Assembly (NCBI GenBank): GCA_963693365.1
Contig: CAVNZM010000003.1
Location: 14,508,001-14,572,000, forward strand
DNA from: Amoebidium appalachense
Taxonomy: Eukaryota > Ichthyosporea
DNA: 64,000 nucleotides
Direction of reading: 5' to 3'
Numbering within the stretch: the stretch's first letter is position 1; each line of letters begins with the position of its first letter. The position numbers and the translations under genes are program-made. The notes beneath the pieces are model-generated. The model was given only the letters and a program-made list of their open reading frames with translations, searched no databases and had not been told where the DNA came from. This document shows positions 12,811 to 23,990 of this stretch, one piece after another.

Positions 12811-14172
12811 TTACTCACGTACATCGCTATGGCCGGTCATCATACATTCCAACTCACGGCAAAAATCCTGAATCGCAGCAACATCAATACCATCCTGCTG
12901 AATATCTTGGGATAAACCCCCCCGTGATATATTTTCATGCCGATACAAAATTTCGGGCTGCGCGCCGGCGTTTGGCTCCCATGACATGTGGCGGGTGTTT
13001 TCGGCATGGCCGTGGCGGGAGGTGGGCGCATCAAAATTCGGAGTTGAAGAACGCTTGAATTTGTCGACGTGGAGCACTTTTGTCGGGTCGAACTGACTCG
13101 ATTCGGGATTTGCCATTACCATTGTAAGGGGGCGGTCATTCACAGCCGATCTCGATTTCATCATAATCGGAGATTTGCTCGGACTCCTAGGCAGGTTCCC
13201 ATGCGCCATTGCTCTCAAAACCCCCGCCAGGTGATCGATATCATCTGGAAAATCTTCGAGTTTGATCGCACGGCCCGAATCTCTGTAGGTTTCCATTAGA
13301 TTCGATTGGCGTGCGATTTCAGGCCTCTGCAATCTCTCAATCGGATATGGCCCCGCAGATCTCTCAAGGGCCTCTACCGTAGGGTGTTTGGGATTATCTG
13401 TGGAATTCTCGATTCGCGACGTAAATTCGGGCCCACGTGGAGTCGCCTGATTGGGTGTTTGCTCCATCGATTCGGGCCGATTCCATGACCCGGTTTCACG
13501 ATGCATGACCCGCGGGTCGTCATTTGCGATTTCAGGCGATTGCGGTAGTGGTCGCGTCTGATCGTACTGATTTTCGGACCGCCTATTGTCATACCACGAC
13601 TTGCTCCTAGCTCGCGACATGCTCCAAGGAGATCCCTCCCTAAAATTCAAATTTAAATTCTTATCGGGATTTCCATCCGAAGACGTTCTTTGCAACGTGC
13701 ATGGATCCCCTCCCTCGGTGGGATCCGACATAGAACCCCCATCCACCGACTCTCGCCTCAACCCCGAATTTCTTCTCCGAGGCACCGCCGGGGATGACCG
13801 AACCGGGCCGGGTCCAGGAGAAAGGTCGGAATTTCGGTGCGAGTGACCCGTTAAATACGCGGTGCTGAATGTGTGTTTTCGGGTCACTACCCATTCCGAC
13901 AAATGCCGACGCCTGTAGTGTTGGCGTCGGCTGTGCGACGTACTGTATCTTCGGTCACAGCCTTCAAATTCGCAGCGATATTCTCTCCCCTCGGAGTATT
14001 TTCGCAGCGAGGTCATCGATTCAGTATTCGCCATCTCGGAAATTTCGGTCGAAGTAGGGGGGTCTTTAGATGGCCGCAAGTCGTATCGGGAATCGTTGGA
14101 ACTCATTTTTACGGGTGGTTGGTATGTGAGTGGCCGATTAGAAAAGTCTAAACTACTTTCAGAGGTTTCCAA
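12811..14172 (-). CDS. Single C2H2 zinc-finger protein, 453 aa, intronless
   Basis: One classical finger sits near the N-terminus: C67-x4-C72-x12-H85-x4-H90, in the context YRCEFEGCDRRYSTSHSRRQ. Arg-rich flanks (RRQHYRRRH) could help nuclear import or DNA contact. The rest is mostly disordered, rich in Ser, Pro, Arg and Asn, with basic RS-like patches (RARSKSW at about 187). A consensus sumoylation site I-K-L-E is at 303-306. The C-terminal 30 residues (VAAIQDFCRELECMM) look helical. The frame is intact from ATG to stop with no intron signal needed. A single finger usually gives weak DNA binding, so it may act with partners. It is a candidate transcription regulator; the family beyond C2H2 is not recognised. 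Confidence 0.82.
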   Translation of the reverse strand: METSESSLDFSNRPLTYQPPVKMSSNDSRYDLRPSKDPPTSTEISEMANTESMTSLRKYSEGREYRCEFEGCDRRYSTSHSRRQHYRRRHLSEWVVTRKHTFSTAYLTGHSHRNSDLSPGPGPVRSSPAVPRRRNSGLRRESVDGGSMSDPTEGGDPCTLQRTSSDGNPDKNLNLNFREGSPWSMSRARSKSWYDNRRSENQYDQTRPLPQSPEIANDDPRVMHRETGSWNRPESMEQTPNQATPRGPEFTSRIENSTDNPKHPTVEALERSAGPYPIERLQRPEIARQSNLMETYRDSGRAIKLEDFPDDIDHLAGVLRAMAHGNLPRSPSKSPIMMKSRSAVNDRPLTMVMANPESSQFDPTKVLHVDKFKRSSTPNFDAPTSRHGHAENTRHMSWEPNAGAQPEILYRHENISRGGLSQDIQQDGIDVAAIQDFCRELECMMTGHSDVRE

Positions 14173-14705
14173 ACAACTGCAGAAAGAGTGTTGCTATCCA
14201 AATTGCTCAAACGTATGCGAATTTTCAAGTAGAAACGTTAAATAGCCAACTTTCCATTTGTGTGTGTGTTTGTATGTGTTTGTAAGTGTTTGTGTGTGTG
14301 TGTGTGTGTGTGAACCTTTCGGTGGGTCACTGATAATTCAGTCTGACGGCCGCTTGAATCAGATGATTCGACAAACGGGACGGTCTTCAGTTAAATATAA
14401 ACGGAAAATTTGCAGAAGCAGCATATGTTGCCCAGGTTCCGCCTTGGTACTGCAGTATTCAGAAGTTCTCTCAAAACCTGCGAAAAAATTATTTTGGTTA
14501 GCAAGAAACGACACCACAACGCATGGAAATCGCCTGCACACTTTGCAGTCAAAGCACGGCGTATTACCCCTACCCCCCCCCCCCCCCCCCCCCCCCCTGT
14601 GGTATCACCCGGTAGGGGAAGGGAGGGGAAAAAAAAAAAAAAAAAAAAGAGAGGTCGGCCCCGGCGAGGAGGGGGTGGGCGTGGGGGTGGGGGGAGGGGG
14701 GTTTG

Positions 14706-14817
14706 AATGCGGAACACGGTACAAAGTTTCCGCATACACGATGAGAAGCATGGTGCAGGACACATGCAAACGCAAACATTCAAGTATGCAACATCGGCAA
14801 TGCGCACAGTATGCGCG
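14706..14817 (+). repeat. Partial copy of the G-tract-linked dispersed repeat
   Basis: Begins right after a G-rich tract with TTTGAATGCGGAACACGGTA and runs to about ATGCGCACAGTATGCG, matching the copies at 29068, 33934 and 41388. It ends in another G run. This is the only copy found outside the large modular gene. Confidence 0.75.
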
Positions 14818-14910
14818 GGGGGGGGGGGGGGGGGGGGGGGGAGGGGGGATGTATGCTTTACATAGAGAGTTTGGAAATATGGAGGAGACACCAAAGGACA
14901 AACTACAAAA

Positions 14911-14941
14911 CAACACACACACACACACACACTGTCACACA

Positions 14942-14979
<38 letters not shown>

Positions 14980-14996
14980 CAGAGAGAGAGAGAGAT
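14911..14996. repeat. (CA)n-(GA)n compound microsatellite
   Basis: A pure CA repeat broken by one CTGT passes directly into GA repeats. There is no gene nearby; 15000-15170 is ordinary intergenic DNA. Confidence 0.9.
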
Positions 14997-15179
14997 GCTG
15001 GCACACTACCGCACATGAATTCGCGACCAAATTTACACTATTTCTGTAGCTGATGTTGACTAATATGCATTGCACACATGTTCGGGTTGAAAATCAATGA
15101 TGAAGAGAAGGGTTCATGACCACATACATGCACTGTGCCCACACATGTGTTATTCGAAATTACACACAAGTTTCTTCCA

Positions 15180-15575
15180 GGCAATAGTCGTTGTATAGTA
15201 GTCGTAGTATAGTAGACACATTTTAAAAACTACTATAACAACAATTTGAAAAGTATAGTCTAAGTATATCTGAGATATACCTATAAACTTATACTATACT
15301 TTTTGATGTGGTCAATTTTACCCTTCCACTTTTTGTTTAGTATATAAAAAGTATATCGCGAACAGCCGACCGGATCTTGGTGCGCATTCGATGCGTTCGC
15401 CTCCAATCAAATTCGATCTGGCCAAAAGATATACTATACTTCCGAAGTATATCTTTTGGCCTTTTCATATGATCGATATACGTAAGTATATCGATTTTGA
15501 ATATCTTTTTCGCGATCAAGGCTTACCAGATTTGGCAGGTCGGCGATATACTTATACTATATTTTCCAAAATGTA
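15180..15575. repeat. AT-rich foldback region with a perfect 15-bp-arm palindrome
   Basis: Many TATAC/GTATA words. At 15420-15461 the arms GGCCAAAAGATATAC and GTATATCTTTTGGCC are exact inverse complements around a 12-nt loop. Longer imperfect inverted similarity links GTATATCGCGAAC (about 15348) with the GTCGGCGATATAC near 15540. This suggests a degenerate MITE; ends and target duplication were not resolved. Confidence 0.6.
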
Positions 15576-15904
15576 TTAAAGTAATATGTGATTAGTGCCG
15601 GTTCACTCATAATAATCTCACAGGCAAACTTTGGCTCACGCGCCCACACACAAAAATACAGTGTCACACCTATGGGCACTGCACATGTGCTTACACACTG
15701 ATAAGCACACACACAAACCGTTCTGACACACACACACACACGTGACCCACACACACCCACACCCACACACATCCACACGGTGAACCACTGTGACCCACCC
15801 ACCGCCACCCACCCACTCATCCACACACTCACAGACAGAGCATCACAAAGACAACACAACAACAGGGCCTGTCATATTATGCAAACGTACTTGGGCACAC
15901 ACAA

Positions 15905-16312
15905 GGGCCCAACCACATCAGCTGAGTCAACTTGCTCCGAGCAGAATTATTCTGCAAAAAGCAGAATCATTCTGCCAGAAGCAGAATCATTCTGCAAAAG
16001 CAGAATCAATCTGCAAACAGCAGAGTCATTCTGCTATGAGCAGAATCAATCTGCTAAAAGCAGAATTATTCTGCCAAACGCAGAATTATTCTGCTGTCGA
16101 AAGCAGAATGATCCTGCTTTTAGCAGGATAATTCTGCTAAAAGCAGAATAATTCTGCTAAAAGCAGAGTGATTCTACTCATAGCAGAATGACTCTGCTGT
16201 TTGCAGATTGATTCTGCTTTTGCAGAATAATTCTTTTTTTTTTTTTGGCAGAATAATTCCGCTTTTGCAGAACTTCCTGCTTTTTGCCGACTCTGCCGAT
16301 GTGGTTGGGTCC
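15905..16312. mobile_element. 408-bp foldback element made of GCAGAAT-n-ATTCTGC palindromes
   Basis: The ends GGGCCCAACCACATC (left) and GGACCCAACCACATC (right, reversed) are terminal inverted repeats. Inside is a tandem array of about fourteen short palindromes of the form GCAGAATNATTCTGC separated by 3-6 nt. The left half is also the inverse complement of the right half. The right arm is interrupted by an 11-nt T run near 16235. It sits in CA-rich DNA, so a target duplication cannot be judged. A related end occurs at 49715-49766. Confidence 0.75.
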
Positions 16313-16355
16313 TCACACACGTGTGCACACACAAACACCCAGTTTCACACATTGT

Positions 16356-16735
<380 letters not shown>

Positions 16736-16739
16736 AATT

Positions 16740-18340
16740 TCAGCATGAATTAGCCTGCTTCCCAGACGCTCAATACTATAGTAACAAAATTCAGTTTGGA
16801 TCGGATTTTTGCTCAATTCATGTTGCTTACCTCTTTTTGGTTGACTCCAAAAACCACCGAATCATGCAACTGGTCGTAATCCACAGCTGCTGCCAGGTGA
16901 ACACAGCAACGGTATTGGTTTCCACTGGAGAGTCTGAAGCAAATCAAAGACGACAGGAGGCCCCAAACGTTTCAGAATAAACAGACATAACGACCCCGCG
17001 AGATTTTTACTCTACAGTAGTGCAATTATAGTCACGCGGCAGTTTTCCAACGAACGACACACAGGAGGTTTTTAAAGCAACCGAGTTCCCACAGACTCAC
17101 ACGTTGCCATAAAAAGCATGCACAAAGACCTACAATCAAGCAGGCTCACGCACTGAAAACGCCTTCATTCATTGTTGTAGAACTTGTGAGTGCATCCGTA
17201 CTACATGGTGCAAATATGTACAGGCCGGTCTAGACCCATAATAGATGTGTAAAGAGCAGAAAAACGGGAAATGATTAGCTGCGCAAAAGTTCGGATCTAT
17301 CTGTAACACATGTGGCAAAAGCTCCATAATAATTAATGCCCCTTTGGAATGCATGCACGTTCGAAAAAGACGCCGATGTTATCCCTACTTTTGTACATGC
17401 ATGCACGGGCATATACATTCATTTGTAGAAGTAAAGACAAAACGCAACAGCATAGCAAAAATTACAGCATATATTCCCTTGGGTCTAAGTGTCACACTCA
17501 CGCCATTGTATACGTAGGGGCTCCCTATCGTAAAAACGATTTTTTGAATTTCCTTATATGGGCAATCCGATCGAACCGGATTCGATCTCGACCAATCATA
17601 AAACGTACGCCAGTATTAATGCTAACGTGCTTTGATTGTCTTTGTGTGACCGATATCGATCATCAAGTTGTCGGCCGCGAGCTCGACCATAGCTCGAAAT
17701 CGATTATCATTACTTCGCCCTATATCTCTACATGACCCTATAGACCTACCGCAGACCCAGGAACGCACCTGAAAGGTAATAAAAAAAAATAATTACATAG
17801 TTATAAGTCTTTGTTGACATAGTTGTATAAGGAAATAATGCTTTATTATTACCGGCGCTCGGATGCAGGGTATCTGAAAATCAACAATTCTCCACCCTGA
17901 ACTCTGTCTGAACAAATCAGGCATTATCTGTTGGCAGAAAAGTTTGGATGGCGCGAAGACTTATCCAAACGCGCAGGTGTGTGTGCACTTATGCACATTT
18001 TTTGCCAACACAAGAAACAAACAAGTTTCATGTGTACCCACAAGGCAATAAGTACAAAAAACTTGGGTTAAAAATACAAAAAATAAATGTCTTTTTTGGT
18101 GTTGAACTAGTAGTGATTGAACATCAGCCTACATGGTAGTGGTACCCGCTGTGACTGTGAGGCTCGCGTGAGCGCCCGAGTGCCAGTGCAGTGCACCAAT
18201 CGGATGCGATTCTTGCATCGTGTAGTTATCTTGGAATGTGCCTGCAACATTCCTGAAGGGAGGGGACAGGGTGTAAATTTTATACACGTGTATAGAGGAT
18301 ACATAACATAGTGCCCGGATTATCAGTGGCATTTGGGTAG
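16740..18340. other. Ordinary intergenic sequence, no supported gene
   Basis: Complex sequence with scattered short frames of up to 128 codons, none with domain-like composition, paired splice signals or repeats. I found no tRNA-like fold by eye. The region may include regulatory DNA for neighbours, but nothing specific is visible. Confidence 0.5.
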
Positions 18341-18349
18341 TATTTTTCC

Positions 18350-19535
18350 CATCTGGATGGCCTTAATAGAGACACCCACCGTTTTAATGGTTATTTTCTT
18401 TTAGTTTCATATTCCCTTTAGAATCACTGGTCGAAAAATCAATGGCCTAATCTCAAGAAGTTACCGGGGAGGCGGGGGCACAGCGGCGGATTTCAGGGAC
18501 ATGACTAATTTCACAGCCTGGGGGATAGGGTTGCAACCAAACACCGGATTTATACCCTAGATCTGAGTCAAACTCTATGCTAATTAGAAGAGTCCACGAG
18601 TCAAGTTCGCACGCATTATAGCTATACTTTTAGTAGTGTCTAGGACGTTTCAAGGGCCATATACATGCAGTCCGGCGGGCTTATATCGAAATGCTATCTA
18701 TCATCGAGTTTCCGAAATACAGATCGCACACCCTGGTAGATATGCCGCGGCCATTGAAATGATGATCGGTCCGGTGTTTGCAAAACACCGTGACGGTCTT
18801 GCACGCATATTGTCAAATACTATAAGAAATGCCACAGAGAAAAAGTTTGTAAGACCAGGAGTAAGCTTACAAAGCATGCTAACCTCTTTGCCTCGAGTAA
18901 ACAGCGTAAACCCCAAAAGATGTAGGGTTGATTTATTGCCATGAATGGCACTTGGATCTCGGGCACAGTGACGCACAACATTGTGCATGCCGGCCGTGCC
19001 CGGGCGGCGCAAGATCTGGAAAAGTTCTCAGCGGCTTTCAAAATGCCGGCCGCTGGCCCGCCGATGGACCACATGACCCAACCTAGATAATTATTATGTA
19101 ACTAATAATCTTTCATGTTCTGCAGTGGCTACAGCTAATATGCCAACGACTCAGTCCTGCCCACCCCCACAGTTTCGACATTATAATGCGGCAGGGACGG
19201 CGCACGTATCCATCTATTCTCCGGAGCCCTCGGAGCCGATCGAGCTACCTTCATGACGCAGAATCTGCCTCATGAGTTTGACGCAGAATCTGCCTCATGA
19301 GTCATCTGCCTAACTAATCTGTCTGATTCAGGGTGTGAAATTTGTTTTTGGCTGGTGCCAATTTGGTTGGCCACCAGCCTGGATGGCCCTAACAGAGCCA
19401 ACAACCGTTTTTGGGTTTATTTTCTTATACATATGGCTCTTTTAGGGCCAATTTAAAAAAATTGATGGACCTGACCTCAAAATGTTAGGGTCAATTTTCG
19501 GAATTTCAGGGGCAATTTTCTGGCCCTAAACCCCG
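18350..19535. repeat. Diverged duplicated intergenic segments
   Basis: The stretches 18350-18540 and 19365-19535 are related (shared CTGGATGGCC, TTTTCTTxTA, AAATTGATGG-type words and GGAATTTCAGGGGCA-like sequence). A 31-bp segment near 18885-18918, including CGAGTAAACAGCGTAAACCC, is inverted relative to 19588-19618 and 23189-23219. These are probably remnants of one repeat family; no gene was seen. Confidence 0.5.
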
Positions 19536-19540
19536 TAATT

Positions 19541-19777
19541 TTTTCTTTTTGACTCGGTTTTATTGATCCCTACATAACCACGGGGGTTTACGCTGTTTAC
19601 TCGAGGCAAAGAGAACCAGTCTCAGGTATGGGGGGGGGGGTTTTGCTCGGAATATCCCCTCAGCGGTATATCATGATCACGTACATAGATGTCGGGTGGT
19701 GACTATATATCAGGGTTTACTTTCTCTACGAGACACCATAAAGACTACAAGGAGAAATCAATTAGTTGGGGTTCCCC

Positions 19778-19823
<46 letters not shown>

Positions 19824-19856
19824 GGGCTCCCCTCGGGACACTCGGTATCAGCTGGT

Positions 19857-19910
<54 letters not shown>

Positions 19911-22900
19911 TGTGTGTGTGTGCGCGTGCGCTATAATTTTGTAGTGATGTGTTTCTCAAGCCAATCAATACATCTAATAAACAGGTCGTAGTTACGCGTG
20001 TTTAGTATAAAATCAAGGATGTTGTAATTTACAGGTAGGCTATCTTTCTGGGTGTCTGTTGTGAATGTGACGTGTGTGTGTTGCGGTATTATGTGGTCTA
20101 TCAAACTACATTTGGCGATACATGACCGGTTAAACTGGTGTGTGTGTGTGTTGTTTGGGCATGCAAATGATGCCACCTTATACTTATTAGATCTCCACTG
20201 TATAGCACGTGTACAGTAAAAGCGTGGTAATTGATCAATAATACCATCAGCTAGAGAAAGACCAGTTCTACAGGAAGGTAATATGTATTTAGGTGTTATA
20301 CACTTGCGAGTGCCATATTTGGCAATATGGTTGAGGCGGTCAGTATATATAAAACGAGACATAAGGCTTAGTTTTTCAAGGTGTATGCTTTCATCGGGTC
20401 TAGTGTCGTGTGGTATCTTTTTCCATTTGTTATATTGCGTGATTATCTTGTGATTGTGTACATGTTTAATAAGTAAGTGGCAGTCCAAAGTCACACACAC
20501 ACTATTGCGGGGTTTATTTGTATTTGTGCCCAGGGGAGAAGGGGAGAGAGAGGGGAGGAAAGAGGGGAGAGGTGAGGAGGGGACAGGTCGGATAGAGAAG
20601 AGAGGGTGGGAGGGCAAATACTTCTTTAAGCGGCTTATGTGCTTATTGAATTTCAGCGCGAGATAGGATACTCTAGCAGCTATTGGGACCAGACCATATA
20701 TCGAGAGCGTTACAGGCCCAGGTTTACAACAGTTGTTAGATAGAAAGGAGGCAACTTCTGCTTCAAGGAAATTTGCCAAGGGTTTAAGCGCTCTAGTTCT
20801 CTCTTTCTTGATCCAAGCGGCGAGAAGGGGTAAACCATATTCACATGCCGGGAAGACAAAAGTGCGAATAAATGTAAGTCTAATAGAAGGATGGAGGGGT
20901 GTGTCTTTAAAAATATTAGCCGAGAAGAAAGCTAACCGCTTACGAGCCAACTCTACCCTCTTTTCGACCATATGGGGAAACATAACACCAACAGAATCAA
21001 CCGGAACACCAAGATATTTGTATTCTGGAACTATAGGTACAGGTTTAGATGATAATGTAAATGTGTGTAAATTGTTAGCTATATCAGGTACAAGAACACC
21101 ACACTTGTCTATGTTAAGGATCATAAGGTTTGCCTTGCACCACTCTGACACTACATCGAACAATCTTTGCAGGCGTCTAGGGGTACGGGCAAGGAGGGAC
21201 AGATCATCAGCATAGAGAAGTGCAGGCGGAAAGTTATTAATAGGGTCATCGTTTTCGGCGTAAATCTTGACAGCCAAATCATCTATAAATAGGTTAAACA
21301 AAAAGGGGCTAAGCAATGAACCCTGCAAGAGACCTCTAGTACGAGCAAAACCATATGAAAGATGCCCATTAACCACAGCTCTACCATAGGTTTGAGACAA
21401 GAGTGCTTCTAACAGAACACCAATGCAGTGTGGTACACCCCGTGCAGCAAGCTTTTCCCATAGGAGACCAGGGGAGACAGAATCGTAAGCAGTTTTCCAA
21501 TCAATAAAGCCAACATATTGTGCACCAACTTGCATAGAATCGTGCAGTGCCATTATTTGAACATAACATGAATTGTTTTTACGAAAAGCGGATTGGCATG
21601 GGTGTATGTGAAGAATAGATTGAAACCTAGGGTGATGTGCAAATAACCTAAGTAAGCAAGCTTCAAAGAATCTACGAACAACCTGGGTTAGTGTAATGGG
21701 GCGAAAGGATGATATGGGGCCCTCAGAGTCCTTCTTAACTATGGGGATCACTAAGGTATCTAACCAAGATGACGGGACATGTCCACATTTAACACACCAA
21801 GAAAAGAGAGAGCTTAACATGATAGTAAGATCAGGTTTAATAGCACGATCACTTTCCTTTTGTGGGTAGGAGGGAACAAGGATTTTAAGAAACCCAGCAG
21901 GGAGTCCATCAGGTCCACAAGACTTACTAGAGCTATAACTAGATATCACAGACCATATGGCATCGGGACTGAAAAAGGGGAGGATCGTTTCTATGGGGAT
22001 AGATGGGTCTACAGGCCACACAATAGGTTTCTGAGCGGGGGTCCTATCTTTAAACAGTTCCGAGAAATACTTATCAGAGTCTATGAGGGGGTCTCCAGTG
22101 GTATCACCAATAATACGAGCAGGGGGGCCAAATCGATTCATACTAGCAAGCCGGCGCAAGCTTTCCTTTTGAGACAGGGGTTCACCTAGTCTAGCGGGAG
22201 TGGTGTTTGGTAACAAGAGAGCATCGGGGTATTCCTTCCTACCACCGCCAGCATAATCACCGAGATCTATCAAATCATCAACAATAAAGTTAGTGCATGT
22301 ATCTAGTACGAGATGTGAATCTGGCCTGGCTTGTGCAGATTCTAATAGGCGCATATATATAGGGTGTTTCGTAGCATAGCATACACATACATCAACTCTA
22401 CCCCACTGTGACTTAAGCTGGGATAGACGGAGGCGAAAGGTGGGAGGGGGAGGGGGGAGCAGATCAAGGGAGATCTTAGGTAGGAAAAGGATAGGAGAGT
22501 GGTCAGATGACCTAGAGAGGTTAGGAGGGAGAGAGAGTTTTGACATGGTTGATGGCCAATAGAACTGAAAAAGCCAAAGCTACGAAATAAAAATAAAGCG
22601 ACAAGTGACAAAGGACACCAGCGGGCAAAACCTTAAGTGTACGTGTATGCGTGAAACTAGTTTGCTCCAACTAGTCATATGCATCGATGTTGACCAGACC
22701 ACACTCCGCAAGAAGACATCATTACTCAGTCTGCTGCTTCCCAACAGGCCCCCCTCAAAACCTACCGAGGCACAGCAAGCAAGTCAGCCTCTAAAAGAGC
22801 AATGCAGACCAAATCTGAGCTAAAAAACAATCCCAACGGGCCCGGCCCCTAGATAACCCGGAGAAACTGCATCTAGCTCTCTGATAAGATGGCCTAGTTG

Positions 22901-23012
22901 TGGCAGGACACGCAGAAAAACACAATTACAGAATGCATGCGAGCAAACCCGGTCATTGCCATACGACTGGAGGCTAAGGACTGGCAGTCACTTGGAAAGC
23001 TCCCCGACGACG
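19541..23012 (-). mobile_element. LINE (non-LTR retrotransposon), copy a
   Basis: On the - strand it comprises a 5' leader (23012-22560, also present at 47320-47757), an open reverse-transcriptase frame, a (CA)n-bearing 3' UTR, and a 3' end near 19545 with ATCAATAAAACCGAGTC followed by an A-rich tail. The leader joins the frame at the last part of the endonuclease domain, so ORF1 and most of the endonuclease appear to be missing. A 39-nt A tract inside the 3' UTR (19781-19819) suggests an internal A tract or a fused tail. No target duplication was identified. Confidence 0.75.
19931..22546 (-). CDS. LINE reverse transcriptase, 871 aa, endonuclease mostly absent
   Basis: The first residues carry the closing SDHSP motif of an APE-type endonuclease, then a linker. 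The reverse transcriptase follows, with FIDWKTAYDSV (motif A Asp), GLLQGSLLSPFLFNLFIDDL (motif B) and LLYADDLSLLA (motif C, catalytic YADD). The thumb region contains YKYLGVPVD. The C-terminal 200 residues include several Cys/His but I could not define a clean zinc knuckle. The frame is fully open, so the polymerase may be functional, but without endonuclease the copy is unlikely to move autonomously. The ATG lies just inside the junction with the 5' leader. The clade (Jockey/CR1/RTE-like) is not assigned. Confidence 0.85.
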   Translation of the reverse strand: MSKLSLPPNLSRSSDHSPILFLPKISLDLLPPPPPTFRLRLSQLKSQWGRVDVCVCYATKHPIYMRLLESAQARPDSHLVLDTCTNFIVDDLIDLGDYAGGGRKEYPDALLLPNTTPARLGEPLSQKESLRRLASMNRFGPPARIIGDTTGDPLIDSDKYFSELFKDRTPAQKPIVWPVDPSIPIETILPFFSPDAIWSVISSYSSSKSCGPDGLPAGFLKILVPSYPQKESDRAIKPDLTIMLSSLFSWCVKCGHVPSSWLDTLVIPIVKKDSEGPISSFRPITLTQVVRRFFEACLLRLFAHHPRFQSILHIHPCQSAFRKNNSCYVQIMALHDSMQVGAQYVGFIDWKTAYDSVSPGLLWEKLAARGVPHCIGVLLEALLSQTYGRAVVNGHLSYGFARTRGLLQGSLLSPFLFNLFIDDLAVKIYAENDDPINNFPPALLYADDLSLLARTPRRLQRLFDVVSEWCKANLMILNIDKCGVLVPDIANNLHTFTLSSKPVPIVPEYKYLGVPVDSVGVMFPHMVEKRVELARKRLAFFSANIFKDTPLHPSIRLTFIRTFVFPACEYGLPLLAAWIKKERTRALKPLANFLEAEVASFLSNNCCKPGPVTLSIYGLVPIAARVSYLALKFNKHISRLKKYLPSHPLFSIRPVPSSPLPSFLPSLSPSPLGTNTNKPRNSVCVTLDCHLLIKHVHNHKIITQYNKWKKIPHDTRPDESIHLEKLSLMSRFIYTDRLNHIAKYGTRKCITPKYILPSCRTGLSLADGIIDQLPRFYCTRAIQWRSNKYKVASFACPNNTHTHQFNRSCIAKCSLIDHIIPQHTHVTFTTDTQKDSLPVNYNILDFILNTRNYDLFIRCIDWLEKHITTKL

Positions 23013-23187
23013 TAATTTCACAGCCTGGTCTGACTCTCCGGGGCGTGAGCTGGCGGCCGCTATATTCAAATCACGCATTATTGTCATGCCATGCATGGGC
23101 CCATGGCCGCGCGACGCGGCCCGGCCATACATGGCTATGCATGGCAGCTGGCCATGGCGCCATGGCCATCAGTGCACATATGCATGG

Positions 23188-23398
23188 GGTTTACGCTGTT
23201 TACTTCGGCGAGGCAAAGAGAGACCAGTCTCAGGTATGGGGGGTTTTTGCTCGGAATATCCCCTCAGCGGTATATCATGATCACGTACATAGATGTCGGG
23301 TGATGACTATATATCAGGGGGTAATTACTTTCTCTACGAGACACCATAAAGACTAAGAAAAATCAATTAAAGTTGGGGTTCCCCGTTTTTTTTTTTTT

Positions 23399-23447
<49 letters not shown>

Positions 23448-23477
23448 CTCCGGCCTGGGACACTCGGTATCAGCTGG

Positions 23478-23572
<95 letters not shown>

Positions 23573-23990
23573 TGCGCTAAATTTTGTAATGTGTTTCTCA
23601 AGCCAATCAATACATTTAATAAACAGGTCGTAGTTTCGCGTGTTTAGTATAGAATCAAGGATGTTGTAATTTACAGGTAGGCTATCTTTCTGGGTGTCTG
23701 TTGTGAATGTGACGTGTGTGTGTTGCGGTATTATGTGGTCTATCAAACTACATTTGGCGATACATGACCGTTTAAACTGGTGTGTGTGTGTGTTGTTTGG
23801 GCATGCAAACGATGCCACCTTATACTTATTAGATCTCCACTGTATAGCACGTGTACAGTAAAAGCGTGGTAATTGATCAATAATACCATCAGCTAGAGAA
23901 AGACCAGTTCTGCAGGAAGGTAATATGTATTTAGGTGTTATACATTTGTGAGTGCCATATTTGGCAATATGGTTAAGGCGGTCATTATAT
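23188..23990 (-). mobile_element. LINE 3' fragment, copy b
   Basis: More than 95 % alike by eye to 19585-20340, covering the end of the reverse-transcriptase protein (starting at NHIAKYGT), the (CA)n stretch and the 3' UTR. It is 5'-truncated at about 23990 within a CG-rich junction. The homopolymer in the 3' UTR differs between copies: T39 in copy a against T20 plus about 40 G here (plus strand). It lies tandem to and upstream of copy a on the same strand. Confidence 0.8.

Noticed and set aside
15945-16285. Regular short repeats with short spacers resembling a CRISPR array
   Set aside because: The units are 15-bp palindromes with 3-6 nt spacers, far below CRISPR dimensions. The array is symmetric about its centre, and the context is eukaryotic.
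17349-17735. 128-codon open frame
   Set aside because: No recognisable domain, no supporting signals, and the composition looks like translated intergenic DNA.
18636-18944. 102-codon open frame on the + strand with a 103-codon frame opposite
   Set aside because: Lies across a duplicated non-coding repeat; neither strand shows domain-like sequence.
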